64,000 bases of DNA, from contig JACPWG010000034.1 of assembly GCA_016197205.1 (NCBI GenBank), forward strand, positions 62,001 to 126,000. Direction: 5' to 3'. The notes beneath the pieces are model-generated. The model saw only the letters and a list, made by a program, of their open reading frames with translations. It ran no database searches and had not been told where the DNA came from. Of the stretch, positions 35,616 through 44,700 are shown one piece after another; the stretch's first letter is position 1, and each line of letters opens with the position of its first letter. Made by a program: the position numbers and the translations under genes. The DNA comes from Planctomycetota bacterium. Its GTDB lineage: Bacteria; Planctomycetota; MHYJ01; WSZJ01; JACPWG01.

Positions 35616-36491
35616 ATGGCTTCAGACAAGAATTCGACACTGGGCCGATATCGCCGGGCCGCGCCTCGAATGCGCCTGCGCGCGGCGCTCGCCCTTCGTG
35701 CGAGCGCGTGCCTGGTCCTCGGGACGTTGCAAGCTGCGCTCGCCTCGTGCACGGCGGTGCCGCGAGACCGGGTGGCGGCCGAGCCGGCGCCCGCGAAGGC
35801 CGAGGACGCGGCGACCCTCGCGCGCGAGGGGGAGGAGCTGTTCGAGCGCGAGCCCCGCACGCGCCCCGCGGTCGAGCGGGCCTATCGGGCGCTTGCACGC
35901 GCGGCCGGCTCGCTCGGCGACGACTACGACCTGTTTTGGAAGACGGCGCGCGCGCTCGCGTGGCTGGCCGACGCGGGGCGGGGGGGCCCGACGCAGGAGG
36001 AGCTGGCGAAAACCGGCCTCCGGTTCGCGACGTCCGCCCTTGCGCTGCGGCCGTCCGGCGCGGAGGCGCTCTACTACCATGCGATGAACACCGGCCTGCT
36101 CGCCGACGCCAACCACAACTACGGCATCGACGCGATGGCCACGATGACGCGCGAGCTGCAGGCCTCCGCGGCGGCGGACGAACGCTTCGACCGCGCGGGC
36201 GCGCTGCGGCTGTTGGGGATCCTGTACACGCGGGCGCCGGGACCGCCGTCGGGGGTCGGGAGCCTGCGGAAGGCGCTCCGGAGCTTGCGCCGAGCGGTCG
36301 AGCTCTTTCCGGAGGACGCGGAGAACTTGCTGTACTTGGGCGAGGCGGAAGTGGAGAATGGGGAGGCGGAGGCCGGGCGCGCGCATCTCGAGGCCGCACT
36401 CCGGGCGCCGCTCGTGGCCGGACGCACGGCCGAGCAGGAAGGTTGGCGCGCCGAGGCCCGCAAACGTCTCGAAGCAAGTCCACAGCGATGA
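35616..36491 (+). CDS. TatT-like TPR lipoprotein
   Basis: A 291-residue predicted lipoprotein, with the lipobox LASC ending at Cys45 after a long n-region. The mature part is helical and resembles the TRAP-transporter T-component (TatT): DDYDLFWKTARALAWLAD, YYHAMNTGLLAD, GALRLLGILYTRAPGPPS, LRRAVELFPEDAENLLYLGE. In that family the TPR lipoprotein pairs with a periplasmic binding protein. Here the neighbour is a PhnD-like binding protein, and no TRAP membrane subunits are nearby. ATG at 36488 of the next gene overlaps its stop (ATGA). Confidence 0.8.
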   Translation: MASDKNSTLGRYRRAAPRMRLRAALALRASACLVLGTLQAALASCTAVPRDRVAAEPAPAKAEDAATLAREGEELFEREPRTRPAVERAYRALARAAGSLGDDYDLFWKTARALAWLADAGRGGPTQEELAKTGLRFATSALALRPSGAEALYYHAMNTGLLADANHNYGIDAMATMTRELQASAAADERFDRAGALRLLGILYTRAPGPPSGVGSLRKALRSLRRAVELFPEDAENLLYLGEAEVENGEAEAGRAHLEAALRAPLVAGRTAEQEGWRAEARKRLEASPQR

Positions 36492-36856
36492 AGTGCGATC
36501 ACGGCTATTTCTGCACGGTCTGCGGGGAGCAGGTGGAGACCCTTGAGGACTCCTGGCTCTACCTCCGCTTCGTGCTCGGGGAGGCGGAGGTCCGGGATCT
36601 GCCTTCGACGAAGGACCGGCACGTACGCTGCGAGCCCGAGTACGCGCAGTACGTCGTGGATCCGGAGTTCGCGCCCGTCACGGACGACCGGCCGGAAACG
36701 GACAAGCGACGCAAGCCGCCGGAGGAGGCGGAGGCGCGCGAGAAACGGGTAACGCGCGCCTGGCGACATTTGCGGTCGGTGGTCGGGAAAGGCTGGCCCA
36801 TCGAGGAGTACGTCCTGCCCGAGGTGCGGCTGGCGAAGCTGCTGGGGGAGGAATAG
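36488..36856 (+). CDS. Small Cys-rich hypothetical protein
   Basis: A 122-residue protein that starts with CDHGYFCTVCGEQ (Cys3, Cys9, Cys12) and has another Cys in HVRCEPEY, a likely metal site. The rest is charged and ends in a helix (AWRHLRSVVGKGWPIEEYVL). No family was recognised. The ATGA overlap with the TatT-like gene makes it the last gene of the RND operon. Confidence 0.7.
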   Translation: MKCDHGYFCTVCGEQVETLEDSWLYLRFVLGEAEVRDLPSTKDRHVRCEPEYAQYVVDPEFAPVTDDRPETDKRRKPPEEAEAREKRVTRAWRHLRSVVGKGWPIEEYVLPEVRLAKLLGEE

Positions 36857-36899
36857 CGGAGGGGGGCAGGGAGGCGCGTCTCCCGCCTAACGCCTGCGC

Positions 36900-36927
36900 A
36901 TGACCATCGTAATATGACCATGGTCAT
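36900..36927. promoter_or_regulatory. Palindromic operator candidate of the toxin-antitoxin operon
   Basis: ATGACCATGGTCAT (36914-36927) is a perfect 14-bp palindrome, and an extra half-site ATGACCAT lies at 36900-36907. It sits 16 bp upstream of the antitoxin ATG. Phd/YefM-type antitoxins repress their own operons through such palindromes. Confidence 0.65.
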
Positions 36928-36943
36928 CTTGGGAGGCAACGAC

Positions 36944-37171
36944 ATGAAAATCGCGGCAGGCGAGTTCAAGGCCAAATGTCTTCGACTCCTCGAAGAGGTC
37001 CGGGCGCACGGGACGGAGATCGTCATCACCAAACGAGGCCGTCCCGTCGCCCGCCTGGTCCCCTACCGGCAGCCCAAACCCCGAGCCGTCTTCGGCTCCA
37101 TGAAGGGGAGCGTGGAGATCGTCGGGGACATCGTGGCGCACGTGGACGAGACTTGGGAAGCTGAGCGATGA
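36944..37171 (+). CDS. Phd/YefM-type antitoxin
   Basis: A 75-residue antitoxin: KIAAGEFKAKCLRLLEEVRA, then EIVITKRGRPVARLVPY, the DNA-binding and dimerisation fold of the Phd/YefM family, followed by a variable tail that would wrap the toxin. The ATG at 36944 has GGGAGG 7 nt upstream; the ATG at 36914 is part of the palindrome and was rejected. Its stop overlaps the toxin start (ATGA). Confidence 0.9.
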   Translation: MKIAAGEFKAKCLRLLEEVRAHGTEIVITKRGRPVARLVPYRQPKPRAVFGSMKGSVEIVGDIVAHVDETWEAER

Positions 37172-37584
37172 GCGGGCTTCTGCTCGACACGCACGTCTGG
37201 CTCTGGCTGGTGAATGGGGAGTCGGCACTGTCGGCGGGCAGTCGACGGGCGTTGGAAAGCGCCGCGCTTGCGGGCGGCCTGGCCGTAGCCGCCATCAGCG
37301 TCTGGGAGGTCGGCAGGCTGGAGGCACAGGGGCGCATCCGGCTGCTGCCGGACTGTGCGGAATGGGTACGTCGCTCCCTGGCCGGCCCGGAGTGCTCCCT
37401 GGTGCCGCTCTCCCCGGAGGTGGCCATCGCGGCTTCGCGGTTGCCCGGGCAGTTCCATGGCGACCCGGCCGACCGGATTCTCGCAGCCACCGCCCGGCAA
37501 TTCGGCATGACCCTCGCCACAGCGGACCGACAAATCCTGGCGTATTCCGACCTCGGACACGTCAGGACCCTCAAGGCACGCTAG
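37168..37584 (+). CDS. PIN-domain toxin (VapC type)
   Basis: A 138-residue PIN-domain ribonuclease. The acidic residues are in place: Asp7 (LLLDTHVWLW), Glu47 (ISVWEV), Asp99/Asp102 (GDPADRILAA) and Asp120 (LATADRQIL). In this family the toxin cleaves RNA, often tRNA or rRNA, and is neutralised by the co-translated antitoxin. The four-base overlap with the antitoxin gene is typical. The substrate cannot be predicted. Confidence 0.92.
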   Translation: MSGLLLDTHVWLWLVNGESALSAGSRRALESAALAGGLAVAAISVWEVGRLEAQGRIRLLPDCAEWVRRSLAGPECSLVPLSPEVAIAASRLPGQFHGDPADRILAATARQFGMTLATADRQILAYSDLGHVRTLKAR

Positions 37585-37787
37585 CCCAAGCGCCCCGATC
37601 CCCACATGCCCCGATCCCGCCTTCCACGTGCCTGGAGCCCGCGCCACCCCCGCCCGCGGCCTGCCGTCGTGCAACGAGCACGCTCGCCATTCCTTTTGTA
37701 CGACGGGAGCAGCAGCGCAGCGCGGCGGGGCCGCAGCCGAAGCGGAAATGGCCTGCAACACCCGTCGCCCCGAAGAACGGACGGGAA

Positions 37788-37885
37788 CACAAATTTCACG
37801 AAGCCGCCGAATTTCACGAAGAGAGGACGATGCGTTGGTTGTACATGAGCCCTTCGTGACATTCGCGTAGTTCGTGGAATTCGTG
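37788..37885. repeat. Inverted-repeat array of TTTCACGAAG units
   Basis: The left arm reads CACAAATTTCACGAAG then GAATTTCACGAAG; the right arm is the inverted counterpart (CTTCGTGACATTCGC, TTCGTGGAATTCGTG). It has the same design as 11561-11684 but different unit sequence. Confidence 0.7.
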
Positions 37886-38051
37886 TTCTTTACGTCGCGC
37901 ATCGCCGAAAATGATCGCAAGAAAACCATCTTCGAACGATTAGCGGCGCAGGTTCCTCGGAAGAGAGCGGGAGCTGGGCCCGCTCCAGGAGCGCCTGTGC
38001 GATCGAACACCCGGGGCGAGATGAACGTTGCGTTGTGGGTGCATGCCACGG

Positions 38052-38076
38052 GACCGCTCGCTCACGCTCGCGGTTC
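38052..38076 (-). repeat. Dispersed 25-bp palindromic element, copy 2
   Basis: On the minus strand GAACCGCGAGCGTGAGCGAG continuing CGGTC, the same length and terminal repeats as 1034-1058 and 40273-40297. Confidence 0.8.
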
Positions 38077-38140
38077 CGTTCTGGTCTGCCGGCGGATGCC
38101 AAGCGTGGGGCGCTCCCCCCCGCTTCCCGTTCCCGCGGGC

Positions 38141-39592
38141 TCAGTAGTTTTCCAACACGTACTTCCGCCACTCCCGCTCCAGGTCCGCGTACGTCCAGCC
38201 GGTCGCGGCCTTGAGCGCCCCATCCTGTTCCTTCTCCGCCCGCAGGGCGGCGAGCAGTTCGAGGAACGCCTTCTTGTGCTTGGCGAGCAGGAAGTCGATG
38301 ACGCTCCATGCCTTCATGACCGTGGTCTCGGAAAGGGAATTCAGCCCGATCATGAGCGTCGTCCGCATGTCGGGCGAGCCGCCCTTCCGGATCGACTCCT
38401 TCACCGTCCCCCGCCAGGTCGCGGGGTTCGCGAAGTCCCGCCCCGCACCCAGCGCGCCCGTCTCGCCGCCGATGCAGTAGGACATCGCGCTGCCGGCGAT
38501 CTTCGCGGAAAACCAGTAGGCAGTCCCCTCGTACAGCCAGCCCTTCGGATGCGCCGTCCAGTTTCCCATGTAGGTGAGGAAAAGGACGTGCGCGGTGTCG
38601 TGCACCGTGAAGTCCCGCGGATACTCGTGTCCGCGGTCCCCCTCCCACCCCTCGGACCGCGGCGGCGAGAGCGAAATGTCCCCCGCCATTTTCTTGACCG
38701 ATTCCTTCTCGCGCGCATCCACCGCCGAAATCTTGTCCACGTAGAGGGCGTGCTGGGCCTCCGACTGGAGAGCGATGACCTCGATGTGCGAGACGACCGG
38801 CTGCGTCTCTTCGAAGACCGCGTGGAACTCGACCCACGTCGCCTCGGCGAGCCGAATCAGCTCCTTCGTCCTCTCCTGGTCGAAATAGGCCTGGATCAGG
38901 AAGTGCTCCGACTCGCGCTTCGAGAGCTTCACGCCCAGCGCCCGCTCGATCTCGCTCTCCCCCGGCACTTCCTTGCCCTCGCCCGCCTGCTTCACCCGCT
39001 GCGCGACCTTGTCCCGCTCGGCCCGCTCCTCCGGGCTCACCCAGCGGCCGTTCTCCTTCGTGAACCCGAGGGCTTCGCGCGCCTTCGCATGCTCCCCGTC
39101 GTAGGCCATCGCGAGCCGCCACGCCTCCTCCGCCTCCGGCCGCCGCTTCGCCTCGTCCAGGGCCTTGCCGAGCTGCCAGTGGTCCTCCGCCGCCTTCTTC
39201 CCGAGTTTGCCCAGCCGGTCCTCGTACTCCTTGAGCAGCTTCGCCTCCGCGTCGCCTGTGACCTCGTTGGTCTTCTTCACCTGCGCCTTCGGGTCTTCGA
39301 CCCAGGACGCGCCGTCCTTCTTCCAGCCGAGCCGCGCTCGCGCGGTCGGCTGGTCGGGCCACCGCTCGAGGGCCTGCGCGTACTGCGTCGCCGCCTCCTT
39401 GAAGAGCTTGCGGCCGAAACAGAAATCACCGATGCCGGCGTGCTCGTCCGCCCACTTTCGGGCCAGGTTGTCGCGCCGCTTGGCCAGCGGGTCGACGTCC
39501 TTCTTCGGCTCCTCGGCCGGGAGCGCGGCCGCGAGCAGGCCGAGCAAGAGCACAGCACCGACCGAACCGAGACGCGTGCGCGGGGATCTCAC
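38141..39592 (-). CDS. Secreted helical protein with a degenerate gluzincin (HDxxH) domain
   Basis: A 483-residue secreted protein (signal peptide about 8-26, ending ALPA). A TPR-like and charged helical region runs to about 210, followed by a peptidase-MA/DUF1570-like domain. The zinc motif reads HDTAH at 331-335, with Asp in the place of the catalytic Glu of HExxH; WLYEGTAYW (Glu355) supplies the usual downstream ligand. Zinc could still bind but normal peptidase activity is doubtful. GTG start at 39592, 3 bp after the stop of the carbonic anhydrase gene, with GGGAGGG in front, so the two are co-transcribed. Confidence 0.82.
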   Translation of the reverse strand: MRSPRTRLGSVGAVLLLGLLAAALPAEEPKKDVDPLAKRRDNLARKWADEHAGIGDFCFGRKLFKEAATQYAQALERWPDQPTARARLGWKKDGASWVEDPKAQVKKTNEVTGDAEAKLLKEYEDRLGKLGKKAAEDHWQLGKALDEAKRRPEAEEAWRLAMAYDGEHAKAREALGFTKENGRWVSPEERAERDKVAQRVKQAGEGKEVPGESEIERALGVKLSKRESEHFLIQAYFDQERTKELIRLAEATWVEFHAVFEETQPVVSHIEVIALQSEAQHALYVDKISAVDAREKESVKKMAGDISLSPPRSEGWEGDRGHEYPRDFTVHDTAHVLFLTYMGNWTAHPKGWLYEGTAYWFSAKIAGSAMSYCIGGETGALGAGRDFANPATWRGTVKESIRKGGSPDMRTTLMIGLNSLSETTVMKAWSVIDFLLAKHKKAFLELLAALRAEKEQDGALKAATGWTYADLEREWRKYVLENY

Positions 39593-39595
39593 CGG

Positions 39596-40108
39596 TTAGC
39601 CCTCCCGATAGCTGCGGACGTAGGCGACGTAGTTTTTCGAAGATTGCAGGATGCCCCGGACCTCGTCGTCGGTGAGCGGACGCTTGACCTTGGCCGGGAA
39701 GCCCATGACGAGAGAGCGGGGCGGGCACGAGAAGCCCTCCGGGACGAGCGCGCCCGCCGCCACGATCGAGTCGGAGGCGATCTCGGCGTCGTCGAGCAGG
39801 ATCGCGCCGATGCCGATGAGGCAGCGGTCGCGCACGCGGCACCCGTGCAGGTTCACGCCGTGGCCGACGGTCACGTCGTCACCGAGGAGCGTGGGCCAGG
39901 TGTCCTTTCGGACGTGAACGATGCTCCCGTCCTGGATGTTCGTCCGCGCGCCGATCCGGATGTGGTGCACGTCGCCCCGGAGCACGACGTTGAACCAGAC
40001 GCTGGCGTCCTCGCCGAGCTCGACGTCGCCGATGAGCTGTGCGCCGTCGGCCACGAAGACAGAGGGGTGCAGCTTCGGGGTCTTGCCGCGGTAGGTGTGC
40101 AAGGGCAT
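39596..40108 (-). CDS. Gamma-class carbonic anhydrase family protein
   Basis: A 170-residue left-handed beta-helix (hexapeptide repeat) protein. The three zinc ligands of the family are present: His65 (IVHVRKD), His83 and His88 (VGHGVNLHGC). RGDVHHIRIGARTNIQDGSI is the conserved family core. Members hydrate CO2 or are inactive homologues with other roles. ATG at 40108 precedes MPLHTYRGK; upstream extension is not family-like. It is the first gene of a two-gene unit with the HDxxH protein. Confidence 0.92.
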   Translation of the reverse strand: MPLHTYRGKTPKLHPSVFVADGAQLIGDVELGEDASVWFNVVLRGDVHHIRIGARTNIQDGSIVHVRKDTWPTLLGDDVTVGHGVNLHGCRVRDRCLIGIGAILLDDAEIASDSIVAAGALVPEGFSCPPRSLVMGFPAKVKRPLTDDEVRGILQSSKNYVAYVRSYREG

Positions 40109-40793
40109 GGGCGGGGGAGCTCCGAAGTCACAGGAACGACCGCAACGGGCGGTCGTGCGCCGGGACGCCATTATAGTCGCCGGTCGCACAATGCCAACGT
40201 GAATCGCGAATCGCGCCCACCCCAGCCGCGGCGAGGACCGCGGGCCTGCCGTGCCCCGCGTCGGCGAAAACCGAACCGCGACCGTTAGGGAGCGGTCTCG
40301 AGGCGTTCGCACGCGCCGCCGCTTTTGGCCTCGCGCACCCTTCGCCGACGACCTCCGCAACCGACTCGATGGACGCCAGTCTCAGTGAAAGCGGGACGCG
40401 ACACCGCGGAGGAGCTCGTCGTGGTCAGCCCGGGTTTCAATCAGGTCGCTTCCCGCTTGAGAGCCCCCACCGAGGAAGCACGACCGGAGTGGTTTCGACC
40501 GGCCTGCGCGCACCCATTTTCCCTTCCCCGTGACGCGACGTCCGGGATAGAATCGTTCCAGGCACGGCGCGAGCGCGTGCCCTTCCCCCTCCGCAACACA
40601 AAGCCGCTCCGGGAGCAGCGGGGGGCCATGATGTTCGAGATGCCGGCAGCCCGGGCCGGCTCGAAAAAGCAAGCGTCCGCGAGTGCCGGCAGGTGAACGT
40701 CGCTTGCCGGTGGATCGACCAGTGAGAGCCCACGAAGAGGAGTGCTACGGAAGGAGGCGGCGATCCCTCCGTGCCGATACTCAGGAGTGAACC
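40109..40793. other. Gene-free interval with one palindromic element
   Basis: Contains the 25-bp palindromic element at 40273-40297 and the AGGAG ribosome binding site of the antitoxin near 40783. Nothing else is recognised in the 685 bp. Confidence 0.65.
40273..40297 (+). repeat. Dispersed 25-bp palindromic element, copy 3
   Basis: GAACCGCGACCGT, TA, then GGGAGCGGTC; differs from 1034-1058 only at the two central positions. Confidence 0.85.
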
Positions 40794-41027
40794 ATGTCCA
40801 GGACCGTGACCATCCAAGAAGCGCAGGCCAGGCTGGCCGAGATCGTCGCTCACATGTCCGGCGGTGAAGAAATTGTCATCACCAAGGACCACAACCCAGT
40901 CGCCAGGCTGGTCCGGGAACCCCCGACGAGTCGCCACCCCCGCCGTCCCGGGAACTGCAAAGGGTTGATCACGCTACTCACGGAGGACAAGGAACATCTG
41001 GAGGGATTTGCGGAGTACATGCAGTGA
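40794..41027 (+). CDS. Phd/YefM-type antitoxin
   Basis: A 77-residue antitoxin: TVTIQEAQARLAEIVAHM, GEEIVITKDHNPVARLV, then a tail ending HLEGFAEYMQ. It is paralogous in design, though not close in sequence, to the antitoxin at 36944. AGGAG precedes the ATG. Its stop overlaps the GTG start of the toxin gene. Confidence 0.9.
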   Translation: MSRTVTIQEAQARLAEIVAHMSGGEEIVITKDHNPVARLVREPPTSRHPRRPGNCKGLITLLTEDKEHLEGFAEYMQ

Positions 41028-41410
41028 AATTGCTGCTCGATACTCACAGCTTTCTGTGGTTCGTGACAAACGATCCGCTCCTCAGCAGCAGAGCTCGGAC
41101 GTTGATCTCCGATCCGGAAAACGATGTTTTCGTGAGCCCAGCGAGCTATCCGGAGATCGCCATCAAGGTGAGCATCGGAAAGTATCCCATGACCGTTCCC
41201 TTCGAGAAGTTCTTCTCCGAGGGACTCGAGGGAAACGAGTTCGGCGTGCTGCCGATCGAGATCCGCCACGCGGCAACCCTGGCGTCCCTGCCCATGCATC
41301 ACAAAGACCCCTTCGACCGGATCATCATCTCGCAGGCGATTGCCGAGCAGCTTCCGGTGATCAGCGCCGATTCGGCATTCGACCCCTATTCCGTCTCCCG
41401 GCTCTGGTAA
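41024..41410 (+). CDS. PIN-domain toxin (VapC type)
   Basis: A 128-residue PIN-domain protein. LLLDTHSFLW has the first acidic residue (Asp6), SPASYPEIAIK the Glu, KDPFDRIIISQA the central Asp residues, and ISADSAF the last. The GTG start overlaps the antitoxin stop (GTGA), the classical coupled arrangement. Base composition is less GC-extreme than in most neighbours, which fits a mobile toxin-antitoxin cassette. Confidence 0.92.
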   Translation: MKLLLDTHSFLWFVTNDPLLSSRARTLISDPENDVFVSPASYPEIAIKVSIGKYPMTVPFEKFFSEGLEGNEFGVLPIEIRHAATLASLPMHHKDPFDRIIISQAIAEQLPVISADSAFDPYSVSRLW

Positions 41411-41731
41411 ACGCCCGGTTGGTTATCAGGTCAGGTCTTCCTGGCGAGATCCCGCTCCTCGTGGCGTTCCCTGTCGAGGGCCTGGCATGCCATGGAGCCT
41501 GCGGAGGGCCACATCCCGTATTTCTTCGCGACCTCCCCCGGCTTGAGGCTCGAGAACGTCCGCTGGGCATACAGCAGCAAACCAACGCGTCGCGCCCGGC
41601 CCGCGCGCGGCGCGGGAAGTGCTCGTCGACCGCCCTCTCGACAGCCTCCGGCGTCTCCCCGGCCTGTCTCTACGCTCGGCCGCGTTCTCCCTCACGTGCT
41701 CAGCGCCCCGCCCCCGCGCGGCGCTCGTCCC
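41411..41731. other. Interval holding a decayed transposase-like fragment
   Basis: Apart from the remnant at 41431-41670 the interval shows nothing recognisable; the last 60 bp abut the stop codon of the subtilase gene. Confidence 0.6.
41431..41670 (-). pseudogene. Frameshifted fragment resembling the C-terminus of a REP-associated (RAYT-type) transposase
   Basis: On the minus strand two frames join into a plausible protein tail: GETPEAVERAVDEHF and RAGRDAL in one, then after a one-base shift near 41580 LLYAQRTFSSLKPGEVAKKY followed by GMWPSAGSMACQALDRE and a TGA at 41431. The pattern R-DAL-LY-AQ, LxPxEVAxxYG, PSAxSxAxxxL matches the helix-turn-helix tail of Y1-type RAYT proteins. The frame is closed by a stop just upstream and no catalytic part is present. 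Family assignment is by eye. Confidence 0.45.
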
Positions 41732-44700
41732 CTAGCTCCCCGCCTTCTGCTCCCCACCGCGCTCCGCCGCCCGCCCCTCCGCCCGCGCGACCACGCGCCG
41801 CCGCCCGAAGACCTCCCAGCCGACCAGCAGCGCCAGCACTAGGCCCCACAGCAGCCACCGGCTCGTCGCCGACCGGTCCGCGTCGGTCCCGTCGCTCCCG
41901 CCGGGGCCGTCCTGCGCGAGCAGCGTCCCCACGAAGCACTTTTTGCCGCCGCCGCCCGCGGGCGCGTTCACCGTGAAGGTCTTCGCGACGCTGTTCAGCG
42001 CGTTGCCGTGCAGGTCCTTCGGCGCATCCTTGAAGTACACGACAAACGTGTGCTTGCCCGAGGTCGGGTAGAACGCGCCCAGCGGGATCGCCGCGACGTT
42101 TTTCACGGTGTAGATCCCATTCTCCACGCCCGTTACCAGGTTCGAGGTCCAGCCCGTGGTCGGGGAGCAGGTCGAGGCCGGCGCCACCGAGACGTCCGTG
42201 CTGTTGCCCGCCGCGTCCAGGGCCTTCACGTGCACGGCGTACGGCAGCGGCATCATGGTCGCATCGAACTTGAACTGCACGGTCAGCGCGCCGGCCGGGA
42301 TCTTCGGGTTCGCGGTCGTGATCCCGGAAGTATTCACCGTGATGTCCATGTCCACCGGGATCGCCCACACCGGGTTCGTGTAGCAGCGGCGCTCAGCGGG
42401 TCCCAGCGGCGCCACGTCCGGGTCCCCGCCCGTGAACGCGCCCAGGCTGTACGCGGTCAGTTTCGTCACGCTCCCCTCGGCGGCCAGGTTCACCTGCTTC
42501 GTGAGCTGGCTCCCCGCCGCGGTCGTCGGCAGCGAGCCGACGCCCTTCACCACCTGCACCACCTGGCCGGCATACGTCCGCGCCACGGTCGGATTCGGCG
42601 TGCCCGCCTGGTCCTTGTAGATCTTGATCGAGGCGACCGAGCCGCCGGCCGAACCGAGGTCGGGGCTGTTCGCATACTGATAGCGAAAGAAAAGGTCCGG
42701 CGTCCCGCGTCGCACGAGCAGGGTCCGCGACCCGTCGTACGCGCCGTCCCCGCCCATCCGCCCCTCGGCATTCTCGTGCAGGTTCGCCGCGTCGTGCCAC
42801 TTCAGCGTCGCGCTGTTCCAGTGCCCGTCGCCGTCCAGGTCGAAGTTCGCGATCGGCCCGTCCGTCGCCACGCAGTTGCCGTCCGCGAACGCGTCCATCG
42901 CGCGCTCGCCGGCCGTGGCGCCGGCCTTGCCGTCGCCGAAGGCGTAGGTGCGCACGCCGCCGAACGCCATCGACGTGACCGTGTACGTCGAGGGGTGTTC
43001 GACCAGCGTCGCCAGACGATGCTGCGAATAATTGAAGTCGCCGTGCGCGTCCGTGCCGCCCGCGATGTACAGCTTGCGCAGGAACACCTTGCCCGTCTCG
43101 TCGAGGAAGTTGTACCGCATCAGCGTCGCCAGGTAGCCGTGCCACTTCGAAAGCCCGACCTGCAGCGTCCGGTCCCAGTCCGGCGACCCGGCCCACGTCG
43201 GCGCGACGAATGGATTCAAGTCGTTGAAGTCGATCGCCTCCCCCGGGAGGAAGCCGACCTCGGGCTCGTTGAAAATTTGCAGCCCCTTCAGGATGAAGTT
43301 CTGCGAATACGGCGAGCAGTAGTCGTGCGTTCTGTACAGGGGATCGATGCCGAGCGACTTCGACAGGTTCAGGTCGCTCCAACCCTGCATGTGGAAGGGG
43401 TGGGCGGCGTAGGTGAAGGCCTTCGAGTTCTCGGCCGGATTGGACGTGGCGAGCGTGGAGAGGAAGGTCTCCAGGTAGATCGGGTCGCCCTCGTGCAGCG
43501 CGGCGGAGACGTCGCTGCCGCCGTGCCAAGGGCCGTCGAAGTGCTGGCCGCGGTACGAGAGCATGTGGGCGCCGATCGGCACGCCGGCCGGGCCGACGGT
43601 CACATACTGGCTGAAGGCCAGCTCCTCGCCCGCGGACGCGCCGAAGATTTCCCGCATCCGCTGGAACTCGGTCTTCACGGTCCCGCCGGGCGTTGTCGAG
43701 CGCGCGACCGACGTCGGGCCGAAGACCGGGCGCCGCAAGGCCGAGTTCGGGTCGCCGTCGCCGGGCTGGCCGTAGAAGCAATTGTGGTCGGTCGTGACCA
43801 CGTTGTCCTTCACGTCGTCGAGCGAAGAGGTGAGGCCGACGGCCCAGGCGCACTCCTTCACCATCTGGATCGGGCCGCCGTACGCCTGCATCGGGGAGAA
43901 GATCTCGAGGTGGTCGCTGAAGTACCACTCCGCGATCGTGTGGACGTGTGCGTCGAAGTACTTGGCTTCGCCGGGCAACGTCGGGAGGTCGCTCGTTTCG
44001 AACCGCACCTTCAGCATTTTTTTCGTGGTCCCGTGCTTCGTGGCAACCCAGCTCAGCGCGTGCGTGCTGTAGGTCCAGTCGGCCTGCACGAAGAAGTACT
44101 TTTCGACGGGCGCAATCGGAGCGTTCGGCACGCCGAGGGCCGCACGCGGGAAGCGCAGGATGTTGTGCCGGCCGCGCTGCGTGAGGGGCTGGTCCTTGAA
44201 GAGGTTCAGGTCGGGCGCGCCGTACTCGGTCACCTGCACCGCGCCGTCCTCGTCAAGGATCGTCATGCCCGGGGTCGTCGCGGTCGGCGCGGCGGCCGAC
44301 TCGGGGCCGAACGAGTCCGCGTAGAGGAGGTTGCCCGAGAGCGTCGCCTCCGGGGCGTCCTTTTCGAAGATCTTCAGCGAGTCGAAGGTGAGCGCGGTGT
44401 TCGGGTCGCCCGAGCCCTTGTCCGGCACGAAGACGAGAAGCGGCAGGTAGGGGTGGTTGGGCCGGACGCGGAACGGGGCGTCCGGGATGATGTCGACGTC
44501 GCCGCTCTGCTGGTACTGGGTCTTCACCTGGCGGGGATCGGCGGTGCCGAGCACGGTGTCGAGGTAGGCCGTCACCGGCTTTTCGGGCTGGAAGGAGGAG
44601 GGCTCCACGCGGACGGCGAAGGCCACCGCGCTGCGCGGGGCGGGCGACGGCACGCGCCAGAGGAAGGAAAGCCGGCGCGACTCGCCCGGTACGAGGGAGA

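Larger units (their letters stand above)
37585..38140. other. Gene-free interval with an inverted-repeat array and a palindromic element
   Basis: Inverted arms made of TTTCACGAAG units lie at 37788-37823 and 37850-37885; a copy of the 25-bp palindrome is at 38052-38076 on the minus strand. No credible gene. Confidence 0.7.

Noticed and set aside
37874..40288. A plus-strand open frame of 804 codons opposite the carbonic anhydrase and the HDxxH protein.
   Set aside because: It crosses two genes and an intergenic repeat and has no family similarity.
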